From: a bacterium UBP3_UBA3054
GTDB taxonomy: Bacteria > Auribacterota > UBA3054
Direction: 5' to 3'
DNA length: 34,414 bases
Assembly (NCBI GenBank): GCA_002366995.1
Contig: DFCM01000017.1
Coordinates: 1 to 34,414 of the forward strand
Part shown: positions 7,459 through 15,728 of the stretch, piece by piece
How positions within the stretch are numbered: position 1 is the stretch's first letter
How the letters are laid out: every line of letters starts with the position of its first letter
The notes under the pieces: generated by a model
The model's input: the letters and a program-made list of their open reading frames with translations, nothing else
Told to the model about the DNA's origin: nothing
Database searches by the model: none
Program-made: the position numbers and the translations under genes

Positions 7459-9015
7459 ATGCGCATTAAAAGTTTTTTTTTGATGGCAGCCTTGTTTTTC
7501 TTTGTGTCCGGAGCGGCGTTATCTGACACTATTGCTACAGAGGAATTCGCTAATGTCTCAAAATATGTCAAGGGTTCGACTACGCTTAAACTGAGCGGAA
7601 CGTTGAGCGAAGCAGCCTTAAAAGCACTTGCCGAAGAGAAAAGCAGTGTCTCGATCTGCAACAATCTCGGCAGTTGCCTTTCTTCCCCTACGCTGATTCC
7701 AGAAAGCAAGAAAGGCTACGGGACAAAGAATGGCGGTCAGAAGATCTCTATCAAATCGAAAAAAGGAAAATTCAGTTGGACTGAAAAGGATGTTACAAAG
7801 AATTTTGCTTTTGTTATAGGGACTGAAACATGTAAGCTCGACAAAGCCACTTTGAAATCCTCCGGAACGATAGACACGAAAGATATCGATAACTTCAAAA
7901 CACAAGAGGCGGCCGTCTTGGACTTGCTGGCCTATGAAAAAGGCTCTGAAAGCGTCGCGGCCTACACTTTCACTCCGGAAAGCACAGGCAATAATTTTAC
8001 GCACGCGAATAAAGGTGCAGATCTGCAAGTCAAGTTTTCCGCCAATTCCAAGGGCAAGGCGACGGCGACATTCAAACTTCTCCCCAACGCAGCTTCTCCT
8101 GCGTTCACCGGAGAATCCCCTGTAGATCCTCCTCCGGCAGTAACAAACAGATTGTACATGGTCATTGATCTTTCAGGAGGCCCAAGTGCCGAAAGCTATC
8201 CGATAAGTTATCTCGACGATGTTCCCGAAGGCGGCTGGACGGAGGAATACAAGACCACAAAGATGGTACTTAGTAAGATCAATGCTGGCAAATTCACTAT
8301 GGGCAGCCCCGAAGACGAACTGGGAAGATACGATGACGAAGTTCAGCATGAAGTGACTTTGACCAAGCCTTTCTTCGCGGGCGTGTTTGAAGTTACGCAA
8401 AAACAATATGAACTGATAATGGGAAACAATCCGGCGTATTATCAGGGAGACGCACGCCCTGTGGAATACGTTTCATACGATATGATCCGCGGAAGCGAAA
8501 AGGGTTCCGGCTGGCCCGCAAACAGCGATGTTGACGAGACCTCTTTCCTGGGCGTTCTGCGCGCCAAGACCAATCAGGCTTTCGATCTGCCCACGGAAGC
8601 GCAGTGGGAGTTTGCCTGCAGAGCAGGCACGACCACAGCGCTTAACAGCGGCAAGAATTTGAGTGGTACGATTAGCTGTGCGAACTTGGCTGAGGTCGGC
8701 CGCTGTTATGGCAATATGAATGACGGAAAGGGCGGATATAATGAGCACACTACCGTCGGTTCGTATCTTCCCAACGCCTGGGGTCTCTATGATATGCACG
8801 GAAACGTGTTGGAGTGGTGCCTGGACTGGTATCAATATAGTCTGGGCAGCGATCCGGCCACCGACCCGAAGGGCGATACTGAAGGTGTTTACCGTGTGCT
8901 TCGGAGCGGGGGCTGGAACTTCAACGCCAGCGATTGCCGCTCCGCTGACCGTGGCGACGTCACTCCCGGCGACGTCTACAACTTTGGCGGGTTTCGTGTT
9001 TTCCTGGTTCAATAA
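7459..9015 (+). CDS. Secreted SUMF1/formylglycine-generating-enzyme-fold protein
   Basis: A 518-residue protein with a signal peptide (about residues 1-21, ending GAALS). Residues about 22-225 are a Ser/Thr/Lys-rich region of unknown fold. Residues about 230-517 carry the SUMF1/FGE-sulfatase fold signature: KINAGKFTMGSP, a FEVTQKQYELIMG segment, FDLPTEAQWEFACRAG, WGLYDMHGNVLEWCLD, VLRSGGWNFNASDCRSADRG and FGGFRVFL. True formylglycine-generating enzymes need a pair of cysteines shortly after the GG[SW] motif. Here only one Cys (SDC) is present in that stretch, so sulfatase activation is doubtful and a binding or scaffold role is more likely. The start is supported by GAGG 5 bases upstream. The next gene converges on it with only 11 bases between the stops. 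Confidence 0.9.
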   Translation: MRIKSFFLMAALFFFVSGAALSDTIATEEFANVSKYVKGSTTLKLSGTLSEAALKALAEEKSSVSICNNLGSCLSSPTLIPESKKGYGTKNGGQKISIKSKKGKFSWTEKDVTKNFAFVIGTETCKLDKATLKSSGTIDTKDIDNFKTQEAAVLDLLAYEKGSESVAAYTFTPESTGNNFTHANKGADLQVKFSANSKGKATATFKLLPNAASPAFTGESPVDPPPAVTNRLYMVIDLSGGPSAESYPISYLDDVPEGGWTEEYKTTKMVLSKINAGKFTMGSPEDELGRYDDEVQHEVTLTKPFFAGVFEVTQKQYELIMGNNPAYYQGDARPVEYVSYDMIRGSEKGSGWPANSDVDETSFLGVLRAKTNQAFDLPTEAQWEFACRAGTTTALNSGKNLSGTISCANLAEVGRCYGNMNDGKGGYNEHTTVGSYLPNAWGLYDMHGNVLEWCLDWYQYSLGSDPATDPKGDTEGVYRVLRSGGWNFNASDCRSADRGDVTPGDVYNFGGFRVFLVQ

Positions 9016-9026
9016 AATCTGCGCGA

Positions 9027-10148
9027 TTATTCGAACATGTGCTCTACGGTGTTGGCGTAGTATTCGACGATCTCGGGTTTCACTACGTTTATCGTGTCGC
9101 CTTTCCTTTTGAGGATGCTGCGCAGTCTCCAGGGCATGGCGAGGTGCGGCTTGGCCAGTTTCCAGATGTAGCCCGGGTTGGCGTTCTGGTCGACGCCGGG
9201 GATCATCTTGTAGCCGTTCTTGTAGGCGATGTTCTTTTCCCTTTCCATACGCTCGTAGAGCTCGGTGAGCGTCAGCGACGTGTCTTTGCCGAAGGCGTGG
9301 CAGACTAATGAGACGGGAGTAAGGACGGTCTCTTTCAGCATGGCTTTCCTCACGCGCTCGCCGAGTTCGTCGAGGTGGCGGAGGTCTTCTAAGGTCACGT
9401 AGATCGGTTCGCCGAAGGAGAAGAGCACTTTGCCCCTGGCCTGGAGCAGGGCGTGGAGCCTGAAGGAGCTGAGGTCTTTGGCGCGGTAGCGCTTCGACAT
9501 GCCTTCCTTTTCCTTGATCTTCTGAAGCTGCGGGAAGACTTCGTCCTCGGTCACGCGCTCGTAGGTGATGCCCATGGGCAGGATAGCCATCTGGCCGTCC
9601 TCGTTGATGGCTCTTTTGGCCATGCCGAAGATGCCGTGGGCCAGCTTTCCGACTTTGCCATTGTAGGAGCGCCCGGCCTCGGGGTATATGAGGACCGTCT
9701 CGGATTTTTTGAAGATCTCCTCGGTCAGATAATCGTAGAAAGTCTTAAGGTAGATGATGTTTTCTTTCTTCCTGAGATTCTCTTCCTTTATGCGCTCGCG
9801 GTCAAGGCAGATGCCTTTGACTTTCGGGAGCATCTTCTTGAAGTAGCCGTGGAAAAGGTTTTTCCCCGCGACGGTGCAGGGGTAGTAGCCGAGGGCTTCC
9901 AATAGGACGCAGTCGATGAGCAGATAATCGAGGTGGCTCTTGTGAGTGGCGCTTATTATGACGGGGACGCTTCTGGGGATCGTCTTGAAATTTTCTATGC
10001 CGCGCAGCATGATGTGCCTGATGCCGGTCTTGGCAATGGCAAGGATGACCCGCCTGATGAAATAAGAGTACTTCTTATCGTAATGGTGGCGGATCTCGTC
10101 CCTGAATTTAGCTTCTAGCTCTTCTCTGGAAAGATTTGATGTATCCAC
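9027..10148 (-). CDS. Glycerol-3-phosphate acyltransferase-like protein (PlsB-type LPLAT)
   Basis: A 373-residue acyltransferase of the glycerolipid acyltransferase superfamily, which transfers an acyl group to glycerol-3-phosphate or a lysophospholipid at the inner membrane. The catalytic HX4D motif is HKSHLD (69-74). The substrate-binding block appears as IYPEAGRSYNGK, and the later LPMGITYERV block resembles the PIYIGYE block of PlsB. That resemblance makes a GPAT-like role more likely than a PlsC-type one, although the protein is far shorter than E. coli PlsB (about 800 residues). The only plausible start is GTG at 10148; no Shine-Dalgarno site is visible, but TAGAAT boxes lie 22 and 29 bases upstream (10171-10176 and 10178-10183). 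It is divergent from dnaE. Confidence 0.85.
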   Translation of the reverse strand: MDTSNLSREELEAKFRDEIRHHYDKKYSYFIRRVILAIAKTGIRHIMLRGIENFKTIPRSVPVIISATHKSHLDYLLIDCVLLEALGYYPCTVAGKNLFHGYFKKMLPKVKGICLDRERIKEENLRKKENIIYLKTFYDYLTEEIFKKSETVLIYPEAGRSYNGKVGKLAHGIFGMAKRAINEDGQMAILPMGITYERVTEDEVFPQLQKIKEKEGMSKRYRAKDLSSFRLHALLQARGKVLFSFGEPIYVTLEDLRHLDELGERVRKAMLKETVLTPVSLVCHAFGKDTSLTLTELYERMEREKNIAYKNGYKMIPGVDQNANPGYIWKLAKPHLAMPWRLRSILKRKGDTINVVKPEIVEYYANTVEHMFE

Positions 10149-10226
10149 TTTTTAATTATTTATGTTGATTATTCTATATTCTACCAAAATGCCCCTCATG
10201 ATTGTAAGGGAAGGAACTTCATTCAG

Positions 10227-10260
10227 GTGAAAGTTGGAGCGATTTAAGGTATAATATAAA
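10227..10260 (+). promoter_or_regulatory. Candidate promoter of dnaE
   Basis: GTGAAA (10227-10232), a 17-base spacer and TATAAT (10250-10255), overlapping a second TATAAA (10255-10260). The ATG of dnaE is at 10269, so transcription from either box would leave at most a few leader bases, and there is no Shine-Dalgarno site. It lies in the 120-base divergent region shared with the acyltransferase gene. Confidence 0.55.
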
Positions 10261-10268
10261 TATAAGTT

Positions 10269-13200
10269 ATGTCTTTTGTACATTTACATACCAGATCGGA
10301 ATTCTCCCTTTTGGGCAGCGCCTTGCGTATCAAGGATATGATAAGGGCTGCTTACGAATCCAGAATGCCGGCTTTGGCCCTGACGGATCATATGAACATG
10401 TCGGGCGCCGTCAGGTTCTATGACCTCTGCATGGAGAACGGAATACTTCCTGTTCTCGGCATAGAGGCCGAACTTGAGCCTTTTTGCGCAAAGGCCAAGG
10501 TAAGCGATGAACTGGACGGACAGGAAAGAAAAAGTTTCACGTCCGTCATCCTGGCCAAAAACAATGCCGGATACTCCGCGCTCTGCTCTATTCTGAGCGA
10601 TGCTTACGCCGAGTCGGGAGAGGGCGGCAGGCCTGCCATAAAAAAAGAGCAGCTGAAAGACTCGGGCGGGGATCTCATCTTCCTCACCGGAGGATCCGAG
10701 GGGGAAGTTTACGATTTGCTCGCGAAGGGCGCCGTGCTGGAGGCTACGGAAGTCTTGGGTGAATACGTGAGGCTTTTCGGAAAGGGCAACGTCTACCTTG
10801 AGCTGCAGTACCACGGTCGGGAAGAAGAGATCGCTATCCTGAAGAGCCAAACTGATCTGGCCAAGACCGTAGGCATCCCTGTCGTCGCGACGAACGAGTG
10901 CAGATACCTGAGAAAAGAGGACGCCGGGATATTAGGTCTCCTTGAAGCGATCGATCAGGGTAAGACGGTCGACGATCCCAGGGAACTCACTCCTAAAAAC
11001 AACCAGTATTATTTCCGCTCCCCGGACGAAATGCGCCGGATCTTCCAGAATCATCCGGAAGCCTGCGACAACACGCTCGCCATTGCCGACGTCTGCCACG
11101 TGGAGCTGAATCCCGAAAAGAGAACGGACCTGCCGAGATTTCCTCTCGAGAGCGGGGAATCATCCGACGAGGTTTTGGAAAAGGAAGCATACGCCGGCCT
11201 TGTGAAACTCTATCCCTGCGTTACCGATGGGAGCGACGAGGAAAGGGCCTCTAAAATAAAAGGCCGCTTCGAGTACGAACTTGACATCATCAAGAAACTG
11301 GGCTTTTCGGATTATTTCCTGATCGTTTCCGACTATGTGCGCTTCGCGAAAGAAAGGGGCATTCCGGTCGGGCCGGGCAGAGGCTCGGCGGTCGGCAGCG
11401 TCGTTTCCTACGCCTTGGGCATAACGGAGATCGATCCATTAGAATACGACCTCTATTTTGAGCGTTTCCTCAATCCCAGCCGCCGCAAGATGCCGGATAT
11501 CGACATGGACTTCTGCGAAAGGAGAAGGGGAGAAGTCATCGACTACATCAGATCCCGCTTCGGCGTCGACCGCGTGGCCCAGGTCGCGACTTTCTCCACC
11601 CTGAGAGCCAGGGCGGCTCTGCAGGACTGCGCGCGCGTTCTCAAGACGCCCGCCGGGACGGTTGAGAAACTCGGCGTCGTCCTTGACCGCTTCGCCAAGG
11701 ACAGCGGTCTGAAGTTCGGCCTCATCAGGGAAGCGAGGATGAAGTGCGAGGAAGTGAAGCGCATGATGAGGGATGGCGACAGCGGGCTTTTGGCCCTGCT
11801 TTACGCGGCCGAGAAGATCGAGGATCTTCCGAGGAACGTTTCCCTGCACGCCGCCGCGGTCGTGATCGCCCCGGAGCCTTTGAAGAAGAGGATCCCGCTC
11901 TTCGGAGGCGGCGGGGACACCAGGACGCAGTGCGACATGTACGCCGTGGAGCGCATGGGACTTCTGAAGATGGACGTCCTGGGACTTAGGACGCTGACGA
12001 TAATGGAGGACATGAGGGTCCTTTGCGAAGAGTCTGGGGAAAAGATCGTCTGGAGCGAGATACCGCTTGACGACGCGCCAACTCTGGAACTCATAGGACG
12101 GGGCGACACCATTGGCATTTTCCAACTTGAGAGCGAGGGCATGAAGCGCGTCCTGAGAAGACTGAAGCCGAGGTCATTCAAGGACGTCATCGCCGTTCTG
12201 GCGCTTTACCGCCCGGGCCCCATGCAGTACATCGATTCCTTTGTGGCGCGCCACAACGGGGAAGAGGAGATATCCTACGCGCATCCGAAACTGGCCAAAG
12301 TCTTGAAAGAGACTTACGGCATTATGCTCTATCAGGAGCAGGTCATGCAGGCTCTGCACTTGATCCTAGGCTACACGATGAGCAACGCCGACACTTTCAG
12401 GCAGATCATGTCGAAGAAGAAGGTCGCCCAGATGGAGAAGGAGCGGGAAAAATTCATGCAGGCGGCCAGGATCAAGAAGATAGACGAAGCGGTGGCGGAG
12501 AGACTGTACGGCGATATCGCGAGCTTCGCGGGCTACGGCTTCAACAAGTCGCACGCCGCGGCCTACGCCCTGATCGCTTACAGGATGGCTTACATGAAAG
12601 CCCACTATCCCGCGCACTTCTGCGCCGCCCTTCTGAACGCGCACTTAGGAGACCACGAATTCACGGCCAGGACCATAAGGGAGATGGGCTCCATGGGCTT
12701 CAAGTTCGCGTCTCCCGACGTTAACGCTTCCTCCGTTTACAACAGCGCCGTGAAAGACGAAGCGGGGACTTGGACGATGTCGATAGGCCTGGTCGGCGTG
12801 AGGAACGTCGGCGAAAAGCTGGCGGAAGCGGTCGTCAAAGAAAGGGCGCAGGGCAAATACACCTCCCTCGACAATTTCTGCCTGCGCATCGAAAGGAGAT
12901 TGCTCCAGCCGGCGGCCGTCGAGAACATGATCAAAGCGGGCTGCTTCGATTTCACCAATATGTCCCGCTCCGAACTGACGCTTCTGGCCAACGATCTTCT
13001 GTCCAACTGGGAATCCAAAAACGAAAGCTCCCTCCAGCGTTCCTTTTTCTCTGTGAAGCAGGGGAAGAGCAAAGAGAGCGAGTGGACTCTGGAAGAGAAG
13101 CTGCGCTATGAAAAGGAAGTCCTCGGCGTTTACGTTTCCGATCATCCCCTCAACGCCTGGAGCGGCCTCTTTAAGGAAAAGGCCACGCTCAGTTCCGAGC

Positions 13201-13517
13201 AGCTGAAAGAAACGGCCGAGAAGGAGCCTGGCAGGATCGTTGTCATGGGCGGCATCGTAAACAGCGTAAGGAAGCGTTTCAACCGCAAGGGCGGCATTTA
13301 TCTTGTGCTTGCTATGGAGGATCTCGGCGGACAGTACGAAGTCATGGTCTGGGACACTCTGGCGGAGGAAATGCTTAAGAAAGCGAAAGCGAACGAAGTT
13401 TGGTTCCTCAAAGGGTGCGTCAAGCCCGGCAGGGACGAGAGATCTCCTTCCGTCTGGGCTTCGGCTTTCAAGCGCTTTTCCCCCGACGGAACTTTATTGG
13501 ATCAAAGCAATGCCTGA
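10269..13517 (+). CDS. dnaE: DNA polymerase III alpha subunit
   Basis: A 1082-residue replicative polymerase, DnaE type. The N-terminal PHP domain begins FVHLHTRSEFSLLGSA, with ALTDHMNMSG following. The catalytic aspartates are Asp412 and Asp414 (PDIDMDF) and Asp569 (LKMDVLGLRTLT). Other hallmarks are GPGRGSAVGS, YRPGPMQYI, YGIMLYQEQVMQ and FAGYGFNKSHAAAYA. The OB domain follows (about 985-1060; MGGIVNSVRKRF...GIYLVLAMED). QRSFF at 923-927 lies where E. coli DnaE has its internal clamp-binding QADMF (920-924). Length is slightly below the usual ~1160 residues. The first base of yacG lies 8 bases inside the end of dnaE. It starts the long repair-rich run. Confidence 0.97.
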   Translation: MSFVHLHTRSEFSLLGSALRIKDMIRAAYESRMPALALTDHMNMSGAVRFYDLCMENGILPVLGIEAELEPFCAKAKVSDELDGQERKSFTSVILAKNNAGYSALCSILSDAYAESGEGGRPAIKKEQLKDSGGDLIFLTGGSEGEVYDLLAKGAVLEATEVLGEYVRLFGKGNVYLELQYHGREEEIAILKSQTDLAKTVGIPVVATNECRYLRKEDAGILGLLEAIDQGKTVDDPRELTPKNNQYYFRSPDEMRRIFQNHPEACDNTLAIADVCHVELNPEKRTDLPRFPLESGESSDEVLEKEAYAGLVKLYPCVTDGSDEERASKIKGRFEYELDIIKKLGFSDYFLIVSDYVRFAKERGIPVGPGRGSAVGSVVSYALGITEIDPLEYDLYFERFLNPSRRKMPDIDMDFCERRRGEVIDYIRSRFGVDRVAQVATFSTLRARAALQDCARVLKTPAGTVEKLGVVLDRFAKDSGLKFGLIREARMKCEEVKRMMRDGDSGLLALLYAAEKIEDLPRNVSLHAAAVVIAPEPLKKRIPLFGGGGDTRTQCDMYAVERMGLLKMDVLGLRTLTIMEDMRVLCEESGEKIVWSEIPLDDAPTLELIGRGDTIGIFQLESEGMKRVLRRLKPRSFKDVIAVLALYRPGPMQYIDSFVARHNGEEEISYAHPKLAKVLKETYGIMLYQEQVMQALHLILGYTMSNADTFRQIMSKKKVAQMEKEREKFMQAARIKKIDEAVAERLYGDIASFAGYGFNKSHAAAYALIAYRMAYMKAHYPAHFCAALLNAHLGDHEFTARTIREMGSMGFKFASPDVNASSVYNSAVKDEAGTWTMSIGLVGVRNVGEKLAEAVVKERAQGKYTSLDNFCLRIERRLLQPAAVENMIKAGCFDFTNMSRSELTLLANDLLSNWESKNESSLQRSFFSVKQGKSKESEWTLEEKLRYEKEVLGVYVSDHPLNAWSGLFKEKATLSSEQLKETAEKEPGRIVVMGGIVNSVRKRFNRKGGIYLVLAMEDLGGQYEVMVWDTLAEEMLKKAKANEVWFLKGCVKPGRDERSPSVWASAFKRFSPDGTLLDQSNA

Positions 13518-13725
13518 GATAAAAAAATACAAGTGCGCTCTTTGCAAAAAAGAGTACGTCAGGTCTTCCGTTAAAGAGGAGGACTATTTTCCTTTCTGTT
13601 CCGAGCGCTGCCGCCTCATGGACCTCGGCAGCTGGCTGAAGGAGGAGTACGTTACCAGCCGTCCCCTGAAAGAGGAGGAGCTAGTTGAGCTGGCTAACGC
13701 CGAGGGTGAAGAGAAAGAGGGATGA
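13510..13725 (+). CDS. yacG: YacG-family zinc-binding protein (DNA gyrase inhibitor YacG)
   Basis: A 71-residue protein. Two Cys pairs form the YacG zinc site: CALC near the start and CSERC in the middle, followed by the family signature RLMDLGSWLKEEYVTSR. E. coli YacG binds GyrB and blocks DNA binding; that role is assumed here from the family. The ATG at 13510 overlaps the dnaE end by 8 bases, and its stop overlaps the uvrB start (ATGA), so the three genes are translationally coupled. A longer in-frame reading beginning inside dnaE exists but would add 69 unrelated residues. The acidic C-terminal tail is typical of a short, partly disordered protein. Confidence 0.88.
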   Translation: MPEIKKYKCALCKKEYVRSSVKEEDYFPFCSERCRLMDLGSWLKEEYVTSRPLKEEELVELANAEGEEKEG

Positions 13726-15728
13726 GCGCGCTGTTCGAACTTAATTCGCCCTACGCCCCCATGGGCGACCAGGTGAAGGCGATAAGCGACCTTTCCGCCG
13801 GCGTGGAGCGCGGGCTCAGGTCGCAGACGCTGCTCGGCGTCACCGGTTCCGGAAAAACTTTTACCATGGCGAACATCATAGCGAGAGCCGGAAGGCCGAC
13901 GCTTATTCTGGCGCCCAACAAAACTCTGGCGGCGCAGCTGTACGGCGAGATGATGCGGCTTTTCCCCAACAACGCCGTGGAGTATTTCGTTTCCTATTAC
14001 GACTATTTCCAGCCGGAAGCCTACATTCCCGTCTCCGACACCTACATTGAGAAAAGCTGCGACCGCAACGATCTTCTGGACAGGCTGCGTCTTTCCGCGA
14101 CGCGCTCGCTCCTGACCAGGAGGGACGTCATCGTCGTCGCTTCCGTCTCCTGCATCTACGGCCTTTCTAAGCCGGAGACGTACCTTGAGATGAGGTCGAG
14201 CGTCGCCGTGGGCGACGTTATCGACCAGCACGCTTTTTTGAAGTCGCTAGTCGCAATGCAGTACCAGCGCAACGACGACGATTTCCACCGCGGGACTTTC
14301 CGCGTCAAGGGCGACGTCATCGACATCTTCCCGGCCTATGAGGACAAGGAATACCTCTCCATCTCGCTCTTCGGCGAGGAAGTGGAAAGCTTAAGGCTCT
14401 GCGACGAGCTGACGCGCCAGACGCTCAGACATACGGATTCCTTCACGATCTATCCCGCCTCCCATTACGCCACGAGCGCTGAGATCATGCGCATTTCCAT
14501 CATGGAGATAAAGGAAGACCTTCAGAAAAGGCTCGAGGAGTTCAAACGGGAAGGAAAACTTCTGGAAGCCCAGCGCCTCGAGCAGCGCGTCACGCACGAC
14601 GTCGAGATGATGGAGGAGATGGGCTTCTGCTCCGGCATAGAGAACTATTCGCGCTACCTCGACCGCCGCAAGGAAGGGGAGATGCCTTATACGCTACTGG
14701 ATTACTTCCCGAAGGACTGGCTGATGCTCATAGACGAAAGCCACATCAGCATTCCGCAGCTGGGCGGCATGTCTAGGGGAGACGCGGCCAGGAAAGAGAC
14801 GCTGGTGCGCTACGGCTTCAGGCTTCCGGCGGCCAAGGACAACCGGCCTCTGCGCTTCGAGGAGATAAAGCAGAAACTAAACCAGGTCATCTACGTTTCA
14901 GCCACTCCCGGGGAATACGAACTGGAACTTTCCAAAAAGGAAGCGGAGGAGAAAAAAGTCTCCTTCCATGTCCCGGTCGAGCAGGTCATCCGCCCCACCG
15001 GTCTATTGGATCCTTTGCTTGAGGTGAGGCCCTCGAAAACGCAGGTCACGGACGTTATAGGCGAGATACAAAAACGCGTGGCGGCGGGCGAGCGCACGCT
15101 TATCACGGTTCTGACGAAACGCATGGCGGAGGAGCTGACGGATTACCTCATCGGCGAGGACATCAAGGTCACGTATCTCCATTCCGACATCGACACGATG
15201 GAAAGGACGGAAGTGATCAACAGCCTAAGGAAAGGCGAAGTCGACGTTTTGGTCGGCATCAACCTGCTTAGGGAGGGCTTGGACCTTCCGGAAGTGACGC
15301 TCGTCGCCATCTTCGACGCCGACCAGGAGGGCTTCCTGCGCTCCACGCGCTCCCTTATCCAGACGATCGGGCGCGCAGCCAGGAACATCAAGGGAAGCGT
15401 GATACTTTACGCCGACACCATGACAGACGCTCTGAAAGCCGCGATAGACGAGACCGAGCGCCGCCGCGCGATCCAGGAGGATTACAACGCAAAGAACGGC
15501 ATCGTGCCCAGGACGGTCTGGAAAGAGATCGACGCGCCCTTGCGCGACATGGTAGAAGCCGACTACATCGATCCCGCCAAAGACGCCATCGAGAATATGC
15601 TTCGCGACAGAAGAAAAGCGGGCGGGGAAAAGGGTAAGAATTCGAAAAGAAAATTTTTGGCGCGGCGCGCCAGGTCGAAGAAAATACTTGACAAGATTAA
15701 AGGCGAAACTGAAGGGGAGATATGCTGA
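13722..15728 (+). CDS. uvrB: Excinuclease ABC subunit B
   Basis: A 668-residue nucleotide-excision-repair helicase that receives damage from UvrA and recruits UvrC. It has Walker A GVTGSGKT with Lys45 (same number as E. coli), the damage-probing beta-hairpin YYDYFQPEAYIP, the Walker-B-like MLIDESHIS, LHSDIDTMER, GINLLREGLDLPEV and QTIGRAARN. All helicase motifs are intact. The C-terminus is odd. After YIDPAKDAIENMLRDRRK (about residue 628) there is a 40-residue basic tail (GKNSKRKFLARRARSKKI) rather than the UVR motif (LEFEEAARLRDEI-like) that binds UvrC in typical UvrB. The other two frames of that stretch do not encode a UVR motif either, so a simple frameshift does not explain it. It overlaps the aminopeptidase gene by 7 bases. 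Confidence 0.97.
   Translation: MSALFELNSPYAPMGDQVKAISDLSAGVERGLRSQTLLGVTGSGKTFTMANIIARAGRPTLILAPNKTLAAQLYGEMMRLFPNNAVEYFVSYYDYFQPEAYIPVSDTYIEKSCDRNDLLDRLRLSATRSLLTRRDVIVVASVSCIYGLSKPETYLEMRSSVAVGDVIDQHAFLKSLVAMQYQRNDDDFHRGTFRVKGDVIDIFPAYEDKEYLSISLFGEEVESLRLCDELTRQTLRHTDSFTIYPASHYATSAEIMRISIMEIKEDLQKRLEEFKREGKLLEAQRLEQRVTHDVEMMEEMGFCSGIENYSRYLDRRKEGEMPYTLLDYFPKDWLMLIDESHISIPQLGGMSRGDAARKETLVRYGFRLPAAKDNRPLRFEEIKQKLNQVIYVSATPGEYELELSKKEAEEKKVSFHVPVEQVIRPTGLLDPLLEVRPSKTQVTDVIGEIQKRVAAGERTLITVLTKRMAEELTDYLIGEDIKVTYLHSDIDTMERTEVINSLRKGEVDVLVGINLLREGLDLPEVTLVAIFDADQEGFLRSTRSLIQTIGRAARNIKGSVILYADTMTDALKAAIDETERRRAIQEDYNAKNGIVPRTVWKEIDAPLRDMVEADYIDPAKDAIENMLRDRRKAGGEKGKNSKRKFLARRARSKKILDKIKGETEGEIC

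Noticed and set aside
13303..13509. Longer N-terminus for yacG beginning inside dnaE
   Set aside because: The added residues are the out-of-frame reading of the DnaE OB domain; YacG proteins start directly before the first Cys pair.
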